A stretch of DNA of 64,000 bases from Rhizobium croatiense (lineage in GTDB: Bacteria > Pseudomonadota > Alphaproteobacteria > Rhizobiales > Rhizobiaceae). Shown piece after piece: positions 52,940 to 60,854 of the stretch (position 1 is the stretch's first letter; every line of letters starts with the position of its first letter). Made by a program: the position numbers and the translations under genes. The notes beneath the pieces are model-generated. The model had not been told where the DNA came from and ran no database searches. It was given only the letters and a program-made list of their open reading frames with translations. The DNA is taken from the NCBI RefSeq assembly GCF_019793465.1, contig NZ_JAILYJ010000004.1, forward strand, positions 124,001 to 188,000, in the 5' to 3' direction.

Positions 52940-53986
52940 ATGCCTATTGCAAGAGGCTATGCCGCCACCGACGCTTCTAAGCCGCTGACCCCCTTCACCT
53001 TCGAGCGCCGCGAGCCGAATGCCGATGACGTCGTCATCGACATCAAGTTTGCCGGCATCTGCCATTCGGACATCCACACCGTCCGCAACGAGTGGAAGAA
53101 CGCCGTCTATCCGATCGTCCCTGGCCATGAGATCGCCGGCATCGTCTCCGCGGTCGGCTCCGCCGTCACCAAGTTCAAGGTCGGCGACCGCGTCGGCGTC
53201 GGCTGCTTCGTCGATTCCTGCGTCGGCTGCGCCGAGCGCGACCTCGACCGCGAACAGTATATGCCGGGCCTCTGCGGCACCTACAACGACTTCGAAGCCG
53301 ACGGCAAGACGAGGACGCAGGGCGGCTATTCCGACTCGATCGTCGTCAGGGAAGGCTACGTCATGTCCATCCCTGATAATCTTCCGCTCGATGCTTCCGC
53401 GCCGCTGCTCTGCGCCGGAATCACGCTCTATTCGCCGCTGCGCCACTGGAATGCCGGCCCCGGCAAGAAGGTCGCGATCGTCGGCATGGGCGGCCTCGGC
53501 CACATGGGCGTCAAACTGGGTTCGGCGATGGGCGCCGACATCACGGTTCTCTCCCAGACCCTTTCCAAGAAGGAAGACGGCCTGAAGCTCGGCGCCAAGG
53601 AATATTACGCCACCAACGACCCCGAGACCTTCACGAAGCTCGCCGGCACCTTCGATCTCATCATCTGCACCGTCAGCGCCGAGATCGACTGGAACGCCTA
53701 TCTCGGCCTGCTGAAGGTCGACGGTTCCTTCGTGGTCGTCGGCGCGCCGGAGAACCCGATCCCGGTTCACGCCTTCTCGATCATCCCCGGCCGCAAGAGC
53801 ATCTCCGGCTCGATGATCGGCTCGATCAAGGAAACCCAGGAAATGCTCGATTTCTGCGGCAAGCACAACATCGTCTCCGAGATCGAGAAGATCAACATCG
53901 ACCAGGTCAATGAAGCCTATGAACGCGTCCTGAAAAGCGACGTACGCTACCGCTTCGTCATCGACATCGCCTCGCTGGCGGCTTGA
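52940..53986 (+). CDS. NAD(P)-dependent alcohol dehydrogenase (YahK/AdhC-like) with altered structural zinc site
   Basis: 348 residues, medium-chain dehydrogenase. Catalytic zinc residues are Cys41 (GICHSD), His63-Glu64 (PGHEIAG) and the later Cys in [13 protein letters not shown]. The nucleotide site is [14 protein letters not shown]. The structural zinc loop, normally four cysteines, keeps only Cys94 and Cys97 and has Arg100 and Met108 at the third and fourth positions ([21 protein letters not shown]); Cys112 is nearby. I recall a rhizobial subgroup with the same change. AAGGAAGG precedes the ATG. A UUCG-type terminator follows. Confidence 0.92.
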   Translation: MPIARGYAATDASKPLTPFTFERREPNADDVVIDIKFAGICHSDIHTVRNEWKNAVYPIVPGHEIAGIVSAVGSAVTKFKVGDRVGVGCFVDSCVGCAERDLDREQYMPGLCGTYNDFEADGKTRTQGGYSDSIVVREGYVMSIPDNLPLDASAPLLCAGITLYSPLRHWNAGPGKKVAIVGMGGLGHMGVKLGSAMGADITVLSQTLSKKEDGLKLGAKEYYATNDPETFTKLAGTFDLIICTVSAEIDWNAYLGLLKVDGSFVVVGAPENPIPVHAFSIIPGRKSISGSMIGSIKETQEMLDFCGKHNIVSEIEKINIDQVNEAYERVLKSDVRYRFVIDIASLAA

Positions 53987-53994
53987 GGAACAAG

Positions 53995-54021
53995 AGCGGC
54001 TCCTTCGGGAGCCGCTTTTTT
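53995..54021 (+). terminator. Terminator of the alcohol dehydrogenase gene
   Basis: Nine-base perfect stem AGCGGCTCC (53995-54003) with GGAGCCGCT (54008-54016) closed by a TTCG tetraloop and followed by TTTTT; nine bases past the stop codon. Confidence 0.96.
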
Positions 54022-54040
54022 ATTGGCGGCCGGCATCCGC

Positions 54041-54173
54041 CCTCATGCTGAGGTGCGATCCACAGGATCGCCTCGAAGCATCGCCCGCCGACGCCGCTCC
54101 AATCCCCCGCCACCGGAGCGCCCGCCCCGTGCTTCGAGGCTCCGGCCTTTGGCCTGCGCACCTCAGCATGAGG
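54041..54173. repeat. Small inverted-repeat element, family C (intact copy)
   Basis: 133 bp bounded by perfect 17-bp terminal inverted repeats (CCTCATGCTGAGGTGCG and its complement), with a second inner pair CCTCGAAGCA/TGCTTCGAGG. This MITE-like layout has no coding content. A diverged relative is at 11158-11292. Confidence 0.88.
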
Positions 54174-54210
54174 CTCTATTTGTACGGGAAACTCTGTCAC
54201 CCGCATCTGA

Positions 54211-54246
54211 GAGTCATTCACGGCGCGTCGGCGCTGTGAATGACCC
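54211..54246. repeat. Hairpin fragment of family B element
   Basis: GAGTCATTCACGGCGC-gtcg-GCGCTGTGAATGACCC forms a near-perfect hairpin that matches one internal arm of the family B elements. Confidence 0.7.
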
Positions 54247-54289
54247 CTGCATGAGTGAGAGAAGAGACTGCCACTCCCTTCATCATCTC

Positions 54290-54935
54290 TCTTGAGGTGA
54301 TCATTCACCCGAACCGCTTCAACCGTCTCGCGACACGCGAGCACATAATCATCGAGCAGCACTTCGTCGTTTTCCCCGAGCGCCCGCAGAGCGCCGAAAA
54401 AAGTGACTCGTTTCCCGCGTCCAGGGCCTCCACCCGCGCAAGCTTGCTACGGGCATCGATGACCGAAGACATGGGGATCGGTCGGACGGCCAACTGCACG
54501 GCGAGCGCCTCCATCACCTCCCCATACCGGGGCGCCGAGGCGATCGACCTTGTTGATGAAAAAGACGAAGGGAACGCCAAGCCGCCGCAACGCCCGCACC
54601 AGCACGCGCGTCTGCGCCTGCACGCTCTCGACCGCCGAAACGACGACCACCGCCGCATCCAGCAATCCCAGCACCCGTTCCACCTCGGCGATGAAATCCG
54701 GATGGCCGGGCGTATCGATCAGATTGACGGTCCCGTCGCCGATCGCAAACGACACCACCGCGGCCCGGATCGTGATGCCGCGCTGCCGTTCGAGTTCGAG
54801 CGTATCCGTCTGTGTGTCGCCGCTATCGACGCTGCCGAGCTTGTCGATGACGCCGGCGTTAAAAAGCAGTCTTTCGGTAAGGCTAGTCTTGCCTGCATCC
54901 ACATGGGCGAGGATGCCCAGATTCATAGTGCGCAT
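54290..54935 (-). pseudogene. Remnant of a TetM/EF-G-like ribosomal-protection GTPase
   Basis: From ATG 54935 the minus strand encodes a normal translational GTPase start: Walker A AHVDAGKTS, RGITI switch, DTPGH, and NKVD. At about 54530 the frame shifts, continuing RYGEVMEALAVQLAVRPIPMSSV ... LDAGNESLFSAL. At about 54390 it shifts again to GENDEVLLDDYVLACRETVEAV. The homology stops near 54290, so about two thirds of the usual 640-residue protein is missing. Repeat hairpins adjoin the truncation. It cannot make a functional protein. Confidence 0.87.
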
Positions 54936-55173
54936 GAACCACCATCTTCTCAGAAATGTGATTTTCGTGAGAAGTGACTCGGCGCATTGGGACCTCTGTC
55001 CGTTGATACGGCTGGATGCGGCATCCCAGGTGGAGAGAAGACGCGGGCGGGATGCTAAGGGCGTGTGGGGAGATGTGTCAAGGTTGGTCTATTGCTGTTG
55101 GAGGTCCAACCGTCGACGCGCGCCGTGGCACAACAATCAGCCCTCATGAGGCCGGAGAGGCGGCGCAGAACTC
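54936..55173. other. Intergenic stretch, no gene recognised
   Basis: 238 bp between the GTPase remnant and the NDH-2 stop, both on the minus strand. Nothing beyond short open frames is seen. Confidence 0.5.
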
Positions 55174-56439
55174 CTACCCCTCCTCCCGCATCGTCTCCCG
55201 CTGCGTGATCAGCCGGGCGCTGTGCTGGCCGCTCAGATAGATCCACAGCCAGTTCCAGGCGACGGCAAAGCGCGAGCGGGTGCCGATCAGGAAGTAGATA
55301 TGGGCGATGCCCCAGATCCACCAGGCGATCCAGCCCTTGAGCTTGATCCGGCCGAAATCGATGATTGCCGCACTCTGGCCGATCGTTGCCAGGCTCCCCT
55401 GATGCCAATATTTGAAAGGCGCAGGCGCCGGTTTGCCGGACAGGCCGGCGCGGATGACTTTTGCCACATAGCCGCCCTGCTGCTTGGCGGCGGGCGCTAT
55501 GCCAGGCACGGGCTTGCCATCCTCCCGCATGACAGAGGCCGTATCACCGATAATGAAGACATCAGGCAGGCCCGGCGCGCTCAAATCCTTTTCGACGATG
55601 GCGCGCCCTGCACGGTCGGCCGGAATATCAAGCCACCGCGCCGCCGGTGAGGCGGTGACGCCGGCCGCCCAGACGATCGTGCGGCTGGGCGTGAAAGTCT
55701 CGCCGATTCGGACACCGTCGGCGCTGCACTCGGTGACCGGCTTGCCAAGAAGCACCTCGACCCCCAGTTTCTCCAGCGCCTTTTGCGCATAGGCCGAAAG
55801 CTCCTCCGCAAAGGTAGGCAGCACCCGCGGGCCGGCCTCGACGAGCACGACACGGGTCTTGCGCGTATCGATATTGCGGAACTCCTTCGGCAGCGTGAAA
55901 TGCGCGAGCTCGGCGATGATCCCGGCGAGCTCGACCCCGGTCGGCCCGGCGCCGACAATGGTGAAGGTCAGAAGCGCGTCGCGCACGGCGGGATCGGCCT
56001 CCATCTCCGCCTTCTCGAAAGCGAGCAGCACGCGGCGGCGGATCGTCGTTGCATCCTCCAGCGTCTTCAGACCCGGCGCCACCGGCTCCCATTCGTCACG
56101 GCCGAAATAGGCATGCGTCGCCCCGGTCGCCAACACCAGCGTGTCATAACCGAGAGTCATGCCGTTGCGTAACGACACCGTCTTGGCGCCGCTATCGACA
56201 CCGGTGACCTCGCCGAGCAGCACCGTCACGTCGGGCCGATCGGCATAGAGGCGGCGGATCGGCCAGGCGATCTCCGAAGTGGAGAGAATGGTCGTCGCCA
56301 CCTGATAGAGCAGCGGCTGGAAGAGATGATGATTGCGCCGGTCGACGAGCGTGATCTTCACGCCTGCACCCTTCAATCCGTTGACCAGCTGCAGCCCGCC
56401 GAAACCGCCGCCGACAACGACGACATGGTGATCGCTCAT
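55174..56439 (-). CDS. ndh: Type II NADH:quinone oxidoreductase (NDH-2)
   Basis: 421 residues. The FAD site VVVVGGGFGGLQLVNGL, the NRxxHLFQPLLYQVAT motif, the NADH site TIVGAGPTGVELAGIIAE and the late FAD motif VFIIGDTASV are complete. After residue 340 come AAKQQGGYVAK with the quinone-site Gln pair, and the hydrophobic LKGWIAWWIWGIAHIYFLIGTRSRFAVAWNWLWIYLS that binds the membrane. It oxidises NADH without pumping protons and reduces quinone. It appears monocistronic. Confidence 0.94.
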   Translation of the reverse strand: MSDHHVVVVGGGFGGLQLVNGLKGAGVKITLVDRRNHHLFQPLLYQVATTILSTSEIAWPIRRLYADRPDVTVLLGEVTGVDSGAKTVSLRNGMTLGYDTLVLATGATHAYFGRDEWEPVAPGLKTLEDATTIRRRVLLAFEKAEMEADPAVRDALLTFTIVGAGPTGVELAGIIAELAHFTLPKEFRNIDTRKTRVVLVEAGPRVLPTFAEELSAYAQKALEKLGVEVLLGKPVTECSADGVRIGETFTPSRTIVWAAGVTASPAARWLDIPADRAGRAIVEKDLSAPGLPDVFIIGDTASVMREDGKPVPGIAPAAKQQGGYVAKVIRAGLSGKPAPAPFKYWHQGSLATIGQSAAIIDFGRIKLKGWIAWWIWGIAHIYFLIGTRSRFAVAWNWLWIYLSGQHSARLITQRETMREEG

Positions 56440-56789
56440 GCCCTGCCCCTTTGCGCCATCTTGCTGAAGTCAATGTGGTCCTTGCGGCAAAGGATGCAAC
56501 CGCCGTTTCGGAATGGCTCCCCTGCACCGATCGCAGTCGACAGAGCGTGTCGCGCAAAATACGCTGCGATTTTCGGGCGAGCAGCGCATGTCGGAAATTA
56601 AAGATTTAATGCACGAGGTGCGCATCTGCGCCGCGCCGTAAAGCCGAGATTATCACACATGCCTGCAATCCCAGCCAGCAAAGCTGGTCGAGCAGAAGTC
56701 ACGCGTAGTAATCGCTGTCCGGCCTCAACTCTGCAAGCCGACATTGGTCGGCTTGCAAGAAGTTCCGAGCGCCGATGCGCAAGCGCCAA
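56440..56789. other. Intergenic stretch upstream of ndh
   Basis: 350 bp between two same-strand genes; it should hold the ndh promoter near its left end and the BA14K transcript end near its right. No gene or clear repeat is seen. Confidence 0.5.
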
Positions 56790-57296
56790 TCAATAAGGAC
56801 TGATGCACTGGCGACGGGGTCCATAATAGGGCTGGAACGTGTTATCGAAAGCCCTGTACGAACGATAACGCGCGTAGCACCAGTTTACATGGCTGCCGCC
56901 TCGCCCGTAATAGACGGTCGAAGCATAGTTCCGATATGGCGGGGCATAATACCGTCCATAATAGCGGTAGGGCGGGCCATAGTAGCGGTAAGGCGAGCCG
57001 TAGTAGCGGTAGGGCGAGCCATAGTAGCGGTAGGGTGGGTCGTAATACCGGTAGGGCGAGCCGTAAGAGGGCTGTGACAATGCGCTGCCAATGATGGTGC
57101 CGACGGCTAGACCACCCAAGGCCCAGCCCCAATTATCCCGCCGATGATGCCCGCCTCGGCCACGCCACCGTACCTGCTCTATCTGTTGCTGCTGCGCCTC
57201 GATCTTGGGTGGGGTGATAGTGGGAAACGCCTGAGCCGGCGTGATCCCAGGGGCACCTATGATCAAGCATAACGCGGCGACGGTTAGCTTTCTCAT
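56790..57296 (-). CDS. BA14K-family secreted protein with Tyr-rich repeats
   Basis: 168 residues. Signal peptide MRKLTVAALCLIIGAPGITPAQA, then a short Gln-rich stretch, a glycine-rich hydrophobic segment (NWGWALGGLAVGTIIGSAL), five YRYYG/YRYYD repeats in SPYRYYG-type heptads, and a C-terminal BA14K motif (HVNWCYARYRSYRAFDNTFQPYYGPRRQCISPY) with two cysteines. BA14K is a Brucella antigen with reported lectin-like activity. The Tyr-rich repeats are encoded by 21-bp tandem units near 56950-57060. The ATG at 57296 was chosen for the signal peptide. Confidence 0.88.
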   Translation of the reverse strand: MRKLTVAALCLIIGAPGITPAQAFPTITPPKIEAQQQQIEQVRWRGRGGHHRRDNWGWALGGLAVGTIIGSALSQPSYGSPYRYYDPPYRYYGSPYRYYGSPYRYYGPPYRYYGRYYAPPYRNYASTVYYGRGGSHVNWCYARYRSYRAFDNTFQPYYGPRRQCISPY

Positions 57297-57579
57297 GACT
57301 GTTCTCCTCTGTCCTCCAACTGGAGGAAATATCCTCCCCTCATCCTGAACCAAAGGTGAACGCAATATGTCGAAAACCGTTCCATAAAGAGACGAAATTA
57401 ATCGCGATCGATGGCGCGGGGGATTATCGGTTTTTCAGGCAATCGAGCCTGGCTTTTCCCAGGAATTACACTTGCCTTATGCTGTGCGGGAGGCCCGAAC
57501 CAGAGCAGTCTTTCCCCTGGCAGGAAACAGCTATGAACATCGCTGTTGCGTATAATATCGCAACCCTCAAAATACCGGT

Positions 57580-58044
57580 TTACCGCGCGTAGCCCACGGG
57601 GATCGCCATTCCATGTTTCAATTCTTCCATCGAGATCGACGCTGAAACGTCGAAGAGTTCCAGCTTGCGCACGACCTGCTTATAAATCACGTCGTAATGC
57701 TCGACGCGCGGCAGCACGATCTTCAGGATGTAATCGTGGTTTCCGGTCAGCCGGTGCGCCTCGACGATCTCGGGGATGTCGCTGATGATCCGGCGGAAGG
57801 CTTCCGTCCATTCGTCGGAATGGTGGGCCGTCTTGACGAGCGCGAAAACCGTCGTCGGCACGCCCATGCGTTCGCGGTCGAGGACGATGATGCGCCGGGC
57901 GATATGGCCGCTTTCTTCCAGCCGCTGAATGCGCCGCGAGCAGGCCGAGACCGACAGCGCCACGCGCTCGGCAAGATCGGTCACGGATATGCCGGCATTC
58001 TTCTGCAGCATGTCGAGAATGCGTCTGTCGCGATCATCAAGCAT
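57580..58044 (-). CDS. Lrp/AsnC-family transcriptional regulator
   Basis: 154 residues. The N-terminal helix-turn-helix is DRDRRILDMLQKNAGISVTDLAERVALSVSACSRRIQRLEESGHI; the C-terminal RAM (AsnC) ligand domain has VPTTVFALVKTA, EIVEAHRLTGNHDYILKIVLP and SMEELKHGMAIPV. Regulators of this family respond to amino acids. It is divergent from the amino acid racemase gene, which suggests control of D-amino acid use. A longer frame upstream of 58044 is only the shadow of the racemase gene. Confidence 0.93.
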   Translation of the reverse strand: MLDDRDRRILDMLQKNAGISVTDLAERVALSVSACSRRIQRLEESGHIARRIIVLDRERMGVPTTVFALVKTAHHSDEWTEAFRRIISDIPEIVEAHRLTGNHDYILKIVLPRVEHYDVIYKQVVRKLELFDVSASISMEELKHGMAIPVGYAR

Positions 58045-58197
58045 GGTGTGAAATAAACCTTGCGCCTTCAGTTTGCGCCAATTGGCCAAAGGATGCAAAA
58101 TAATAGCACGTTTTCCTCCCAAAGGACAAACAATGCAAACAAGCCGCGCGACCATTGCGGCATCATTTTCGAAACTGAAGCATGGGAGCATGAAGAG

Positions 58198-58917
58198 ATG
58201 GAAACGATCGGCCTGATCGGCGGCATGAGTTTCGAAAGTTCGGCGGTTTATTACCGCCTGGTCAACGAGATGGTGCGCGCCCGCAAAGGCGGCCTTGCCT
58301 CGGCCGAGCTCATCCTGCATTCGGTCAATTTCGAGGAGATCGTCGCGCTGCAGAAGGCCGGCGACTGGGCTGGGGCCGCCCGCCGTCTCGGCAATGTCGC
58401 GGAGCGCCTGCAGGCTAGCGGCGCCGGCTGCATTCTGATCTGCACCAACACCATGCATTTGATCGCCGATAAGGTCGCGGCAAAAATCTCCGTGCCGCTG
58501 ATCCATATCATCGACGAAACGGCGAAATCGATGCATGCCGCTGGCCACAAGCGGCCGCTGCTGCTTGCGACCCGCTACACGATGGAGCACGGCTTCTATA
58601 CCGAGCGGATGAAAAGCCTCGGCCTCGACATCATGGTGCCCGACGCCGCCGATCGCACCACCGTGCACGACATCATCTTCAATGAACTCTGCGCCGGCAG
58701 GGTGCATGCCAGCTCGCGCGAGAAGCTGATCGACATCATCGATCGCGCCGTGGAGCACGGCGCCGACAGCATCATCCTCGGGTGCACCGAGATCTGCCTG
58801 ATCCTCGATCCCGACCGCCTGCCGCTGCCGGGCTTCGACACCACCGCGATCCACGCAAGGGCGGCAGTCGATTTCGCCCTTGGCACGGAGGATGCGGAGG
58901 CGGAAGAGGTTGCGTGA
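58198..58917 (+). CDS. Aspartate/glutamate racemase family protein
   Basis: 239 residues. The two catalytic cysteines appear in CILICTNTMHLIAD and SIILGCTEICLIL, the two-cysteine layout of PLP-independent Asp/Glu racemases. The N-terminal IGLIGGMSFESSAVYYRLVNEMV is the family opener (YgeA-like). It interconverts L- and D- forms of an amino acid, perhaps aspartate, glutamate or, as in E. coli YgeA, broader substrates. The start at 58198 was chosen because METIGLIGG is the family-typical beginning. Confidence 0.9.
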   Translation: METIGLIGGMSFESSAVYYRLVNEMVRARKGGLASAELILHSVNFEEIVALQKAGDWAGAARRLGNVAERLQASGAGCILICTNTMHLIADKVAAKISVPLIHIIDETAKSMHAAGHKRPLLLATRYTMEHGFYTERMKSLGLDIMVPDAADRTTVHDIIFNELCAGRVHASSREKLIDIIDRAVEHGADSIILGCTEICLILDPDRLPLPGFDTTAIHARAAVDFALGTEDAEAEEVA

Positions 58918-58926
58918 GGCACCTAT

Positions 58927-58949
58927 TTTAGTTGACTCAGTCAACTAAA
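58927..58949. promoter_or_regulatory. Perfect palindrome, candidate MarR operator
   Basis: TTTAGTTGAC-TCA-GTCAACTAAA, two perfect ten-base arms. It lies ten bases after the racemase stop and 202 bp before the MarR-GNAT gene, with a repeat element in between. It has no T-run, so an operator is more likely than a terminator. Confidence 0.65.
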
Positions 58950-59016
58950 TGCATGACAAATGTCTTCATGCGGAGATCTTTTGTCAGTTTGTTGGCACGT
59001 CGGCCACCCCTCCTTC

Positions 59017-59095
59017 CGTCATGCTCGGGCTCGTCCCGAGCATCTGCCTCCGTTCGATAGGGCGGCAGATCCTCGGCACAAGGCCGAGGATGACG
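59017..59095. repeat. Small inverted-repeat element, family D
   Basis: 79 bp with ends CGTCATGCTCGGG and CCGAGGATGACG, plus internal CCGAGCATCTGCC/GGCAGATCCTCGG arms. This layout is common in rhizobial intergenic regions (from memory). It separates the palindrome from the MarR-GNAT gene. Confidence 0.8.
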
Positions 59096-59150
59096 GCGAG
59101 CGAGGAGCGGGCTTGTCAACAATCTGGCGAGGTCTCCCCTGGAGATCACC

Positions 59151-60068
59151 ATGTCCGATACCGCCCTCATCGAAACCGCGCGCGATTTCAACCGCTTCTA
59201 TACGAATTTCCTCGGCCTGCTGAACAAGGCCTATCTCGACTCGCCCTATACGCTGACGGATGCCCGCATTCTCTTCGAGATCGGCTCGCATGAGGGCATC
59301 AGCGCCGTGGGGCTTGCCCGCGACCTGCATCTCGACCCGGCCTATCTCAGCCGCATCCTCAAGCGTTTCCGCGCCGAGGGACTGATCGAAACCAACCCCG
59401 ATCCGGCCGATCTGCGCAGCCAGATCATTACTGTCACCAAACGGGGACATGCGCAATTCAAGGAACTCGGCCGGCGCGCCAATGCGCAGATCGCCGCCCG
59501 TTTCGACACTCTTGCGACCGGCGAGCCGCAGGCGGTCGTCTCCGCCATGGACAAGATCCGCGCCCTGCTCGATCCGGCGGCCAAACCCGCCCCCGCCGTC
59601 ATCCGCCCCCACCGCGCCGGCGATATCGGCTGGATCGTGCAGAGCCAGGGGCGCTTCTACGCCGAGGAATATGGCTGGGACCTGCGCTTCGAAGCGCTGG
59701 TCGCCGAGGTCGCCGGCAAATTCCTCGCCAACTTCGACCCCGCCATGGAATATTGCTGGATCGCCGAACGCGGCGGCGTCAATGTCGGTTCGGTCCTCGT
59801 TACCAATGGCGGCGATGGCATCGCCAAGCTGCGGCTGCTCTATGTCGACAAGGCGGCCCGCGGCCTCGGGCTCGGCAAGCTGTTGGTCGACGAATGCATC
59901 CGCTTTTGCCGACAGAAGAGTTACCGCGAGCTTTCGCTCTGGACCAACGACATGCTGGAGACCGCCCGCGCCATCTATATCAAGGCCGGCTTTCGCCTTG
60001 TCTCCGAGGAGAGACATTGCATGTTCGGCCCGGAAGCCAACGGCCAGACCTGGGTTCTCACCCTCTGA
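59151..60068 (+). CDS. MarR-type HTH and GNAT acetyltransferase fusion protein
   Basis: 305 residues. Residues 1-140 are a MarR winged helix (LLNKAYLDSPYTLTDARILFEIGSHEGISAVGLARDLHLDPAYLSRILKRF, NPDPADLRSQIITVT). Residues 155-305 are a GNAT domain: AGDIGWIVQSQGRFYAEEYGWD, the acetyl-CoA loop KAARGLGLGKLLVDECIRF, and AIYIKAGFRL. The fusion is known in proteobacteria as a likely autoregulated acetyltransferase; substrate unknown. A GGAG lies shortly before the ATG, and the TTTAGTTGAC palindrome upstream is a candidate autoregulatory site. Confidence 0.92.
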   Translation: MSDTALIETARDFNRFYTNFLGLLNKAYLDSPYTLTDARILFEIGSHEGISAVGLARDLHLDPAYLSRILKRFRAEGLIETNPDPADLRSQIITVTKRGHAQFKELGRRANAQIAARFDTLATGEPQAVVSAMDKIRALLDPAAKPAPAVIRPHRAGDIGWIVQSQGRFYAEEYGWDLRFEALVAEVAGKFLANFDPAMEYCWIAERGGVNVGSVLVTNGGDGIAKLRLLYVDKAARGLGLGKLLVDECIRFCRQKSYRELSLWTNDMLETARAIYIKAGFRLVSEERHCMFGPEANGQTWVLTL

Positions 60069-60100
60069 ATTTGCTGCACGCAAAAGTTTCGCTTGATTTG

Positions 60101-60116
60101 GAAACGATCATTTCCT
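60101..60116. promoter_or_regulatory. TetR operator candidate
   Basis: GGAAA-CGATCA-TTTCC, a perfect five-base inverted repeat ending 12 bp before the TetR start codon. Confidence 0.6.
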
Positions 60117-60128
60117 AATTAGGCGGAC

Positions 60129-60752
60129 ATGACCGACGCCAGCCTCACACCAGACGAAAAAAGCCGCAGCCGCGGCCGCCCCCGCGAGTTCGATATGGAC
60201 GCCGCATTGGATTCGGCCCTGCGCGTCTTTTCCGAACGCGGCTACCACGCCACCTCGATCAGCGATCTGACCGAGGCAATGAGCCTCGCCTCCGGCAGCA
60301 TCTACAAGGCGTTCAAGGACAAGCGCGGCGTCTTCCTCGCCGCTTTTGGTCGTTATCGTCAACTCGGTCGGCGGCGTCTGGAAGCGATGATTGCGTCCGC
60401 GTCGACCGGTCGCGAAAAAGTCTTCCAGATGGTGATGTATTATACGGAACTCTCCTATGGCGATGCCGGCCGCAAAGGCTGCCTCGTCGTCGGCGGCGCC
60501 AATGACTTCGCCCTGCTGGATGAGGAAACCGCCGCCCATGTCGCGACCGCCTTTGCCGCGGACGAGAGGTTGATGGCCGATCTCATCCGCATCGGCCAGG
60601 CCGACGGCACCATCCCGCAAACGGTGGATGCGGATGCAGCCGCCCTCGCCTTCCTCTGCCTGACCAAGGGTCTGCGCATCATCGGCAAGACGGGACGCAG
60701 CCGACAGGAAATGATTTCAGCGGCCGAAGCCGCGATGAAGCTCGTGAGCTGA
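60129..60752 (+). CDS. TetR/AcrR-family transcriptional regulator
   Basis: 207 residues. The N-terminal HTH is at about residues 20-65 (DAALDSALRVFSERGYHATSISDLTEAMSLASGSIYKAFKDKRGVFLAAF). The C-terminal domain includes YGDAGRKGCLVVGGANDFALLDEETAAHVATAF, typical of the TetR_C group near efflux genes. It stands 102 bp before a same-strand MFS transporter gene and probably represses it and itself through the inverted repeat just upstream. Confidence 0.92.
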   Translation: MTDASLTPDEKSRSRGRPREFDMDAALDSALRVFSERGYHATSISDLTEAMSLASGSIYKAFKDKRGVFLAAFGRYRQLGRRRLEAMIASASTGREKVFQMVMYYTELSYGDAGRKGCLVVGGANDFALLDEETAAHVATAFAADERLMADLIRIGQADGTIPQTVDADAAALAFLCLTKGLRIIGKTGRSRQEMISAAEAAMKLVS

Positions 60753-60854
60753 AAACAGACGAGCAAAGACCGGCACCCGGTCAAGGATCGGGTGGTCGCA
60801 GCCAGCATTCTTGCATTCAATCTTCCCGATCTTCGAATAATACCGGAGTTTCAA

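Noticed and set aside
57580..58944. A 454-residue minus-strand protein including the Lrp regulator
   Set aside because: Residues 1-300 are antisense to the racemase gene; only the C-terminal 154 residues from 58044 form the Lrp protein.
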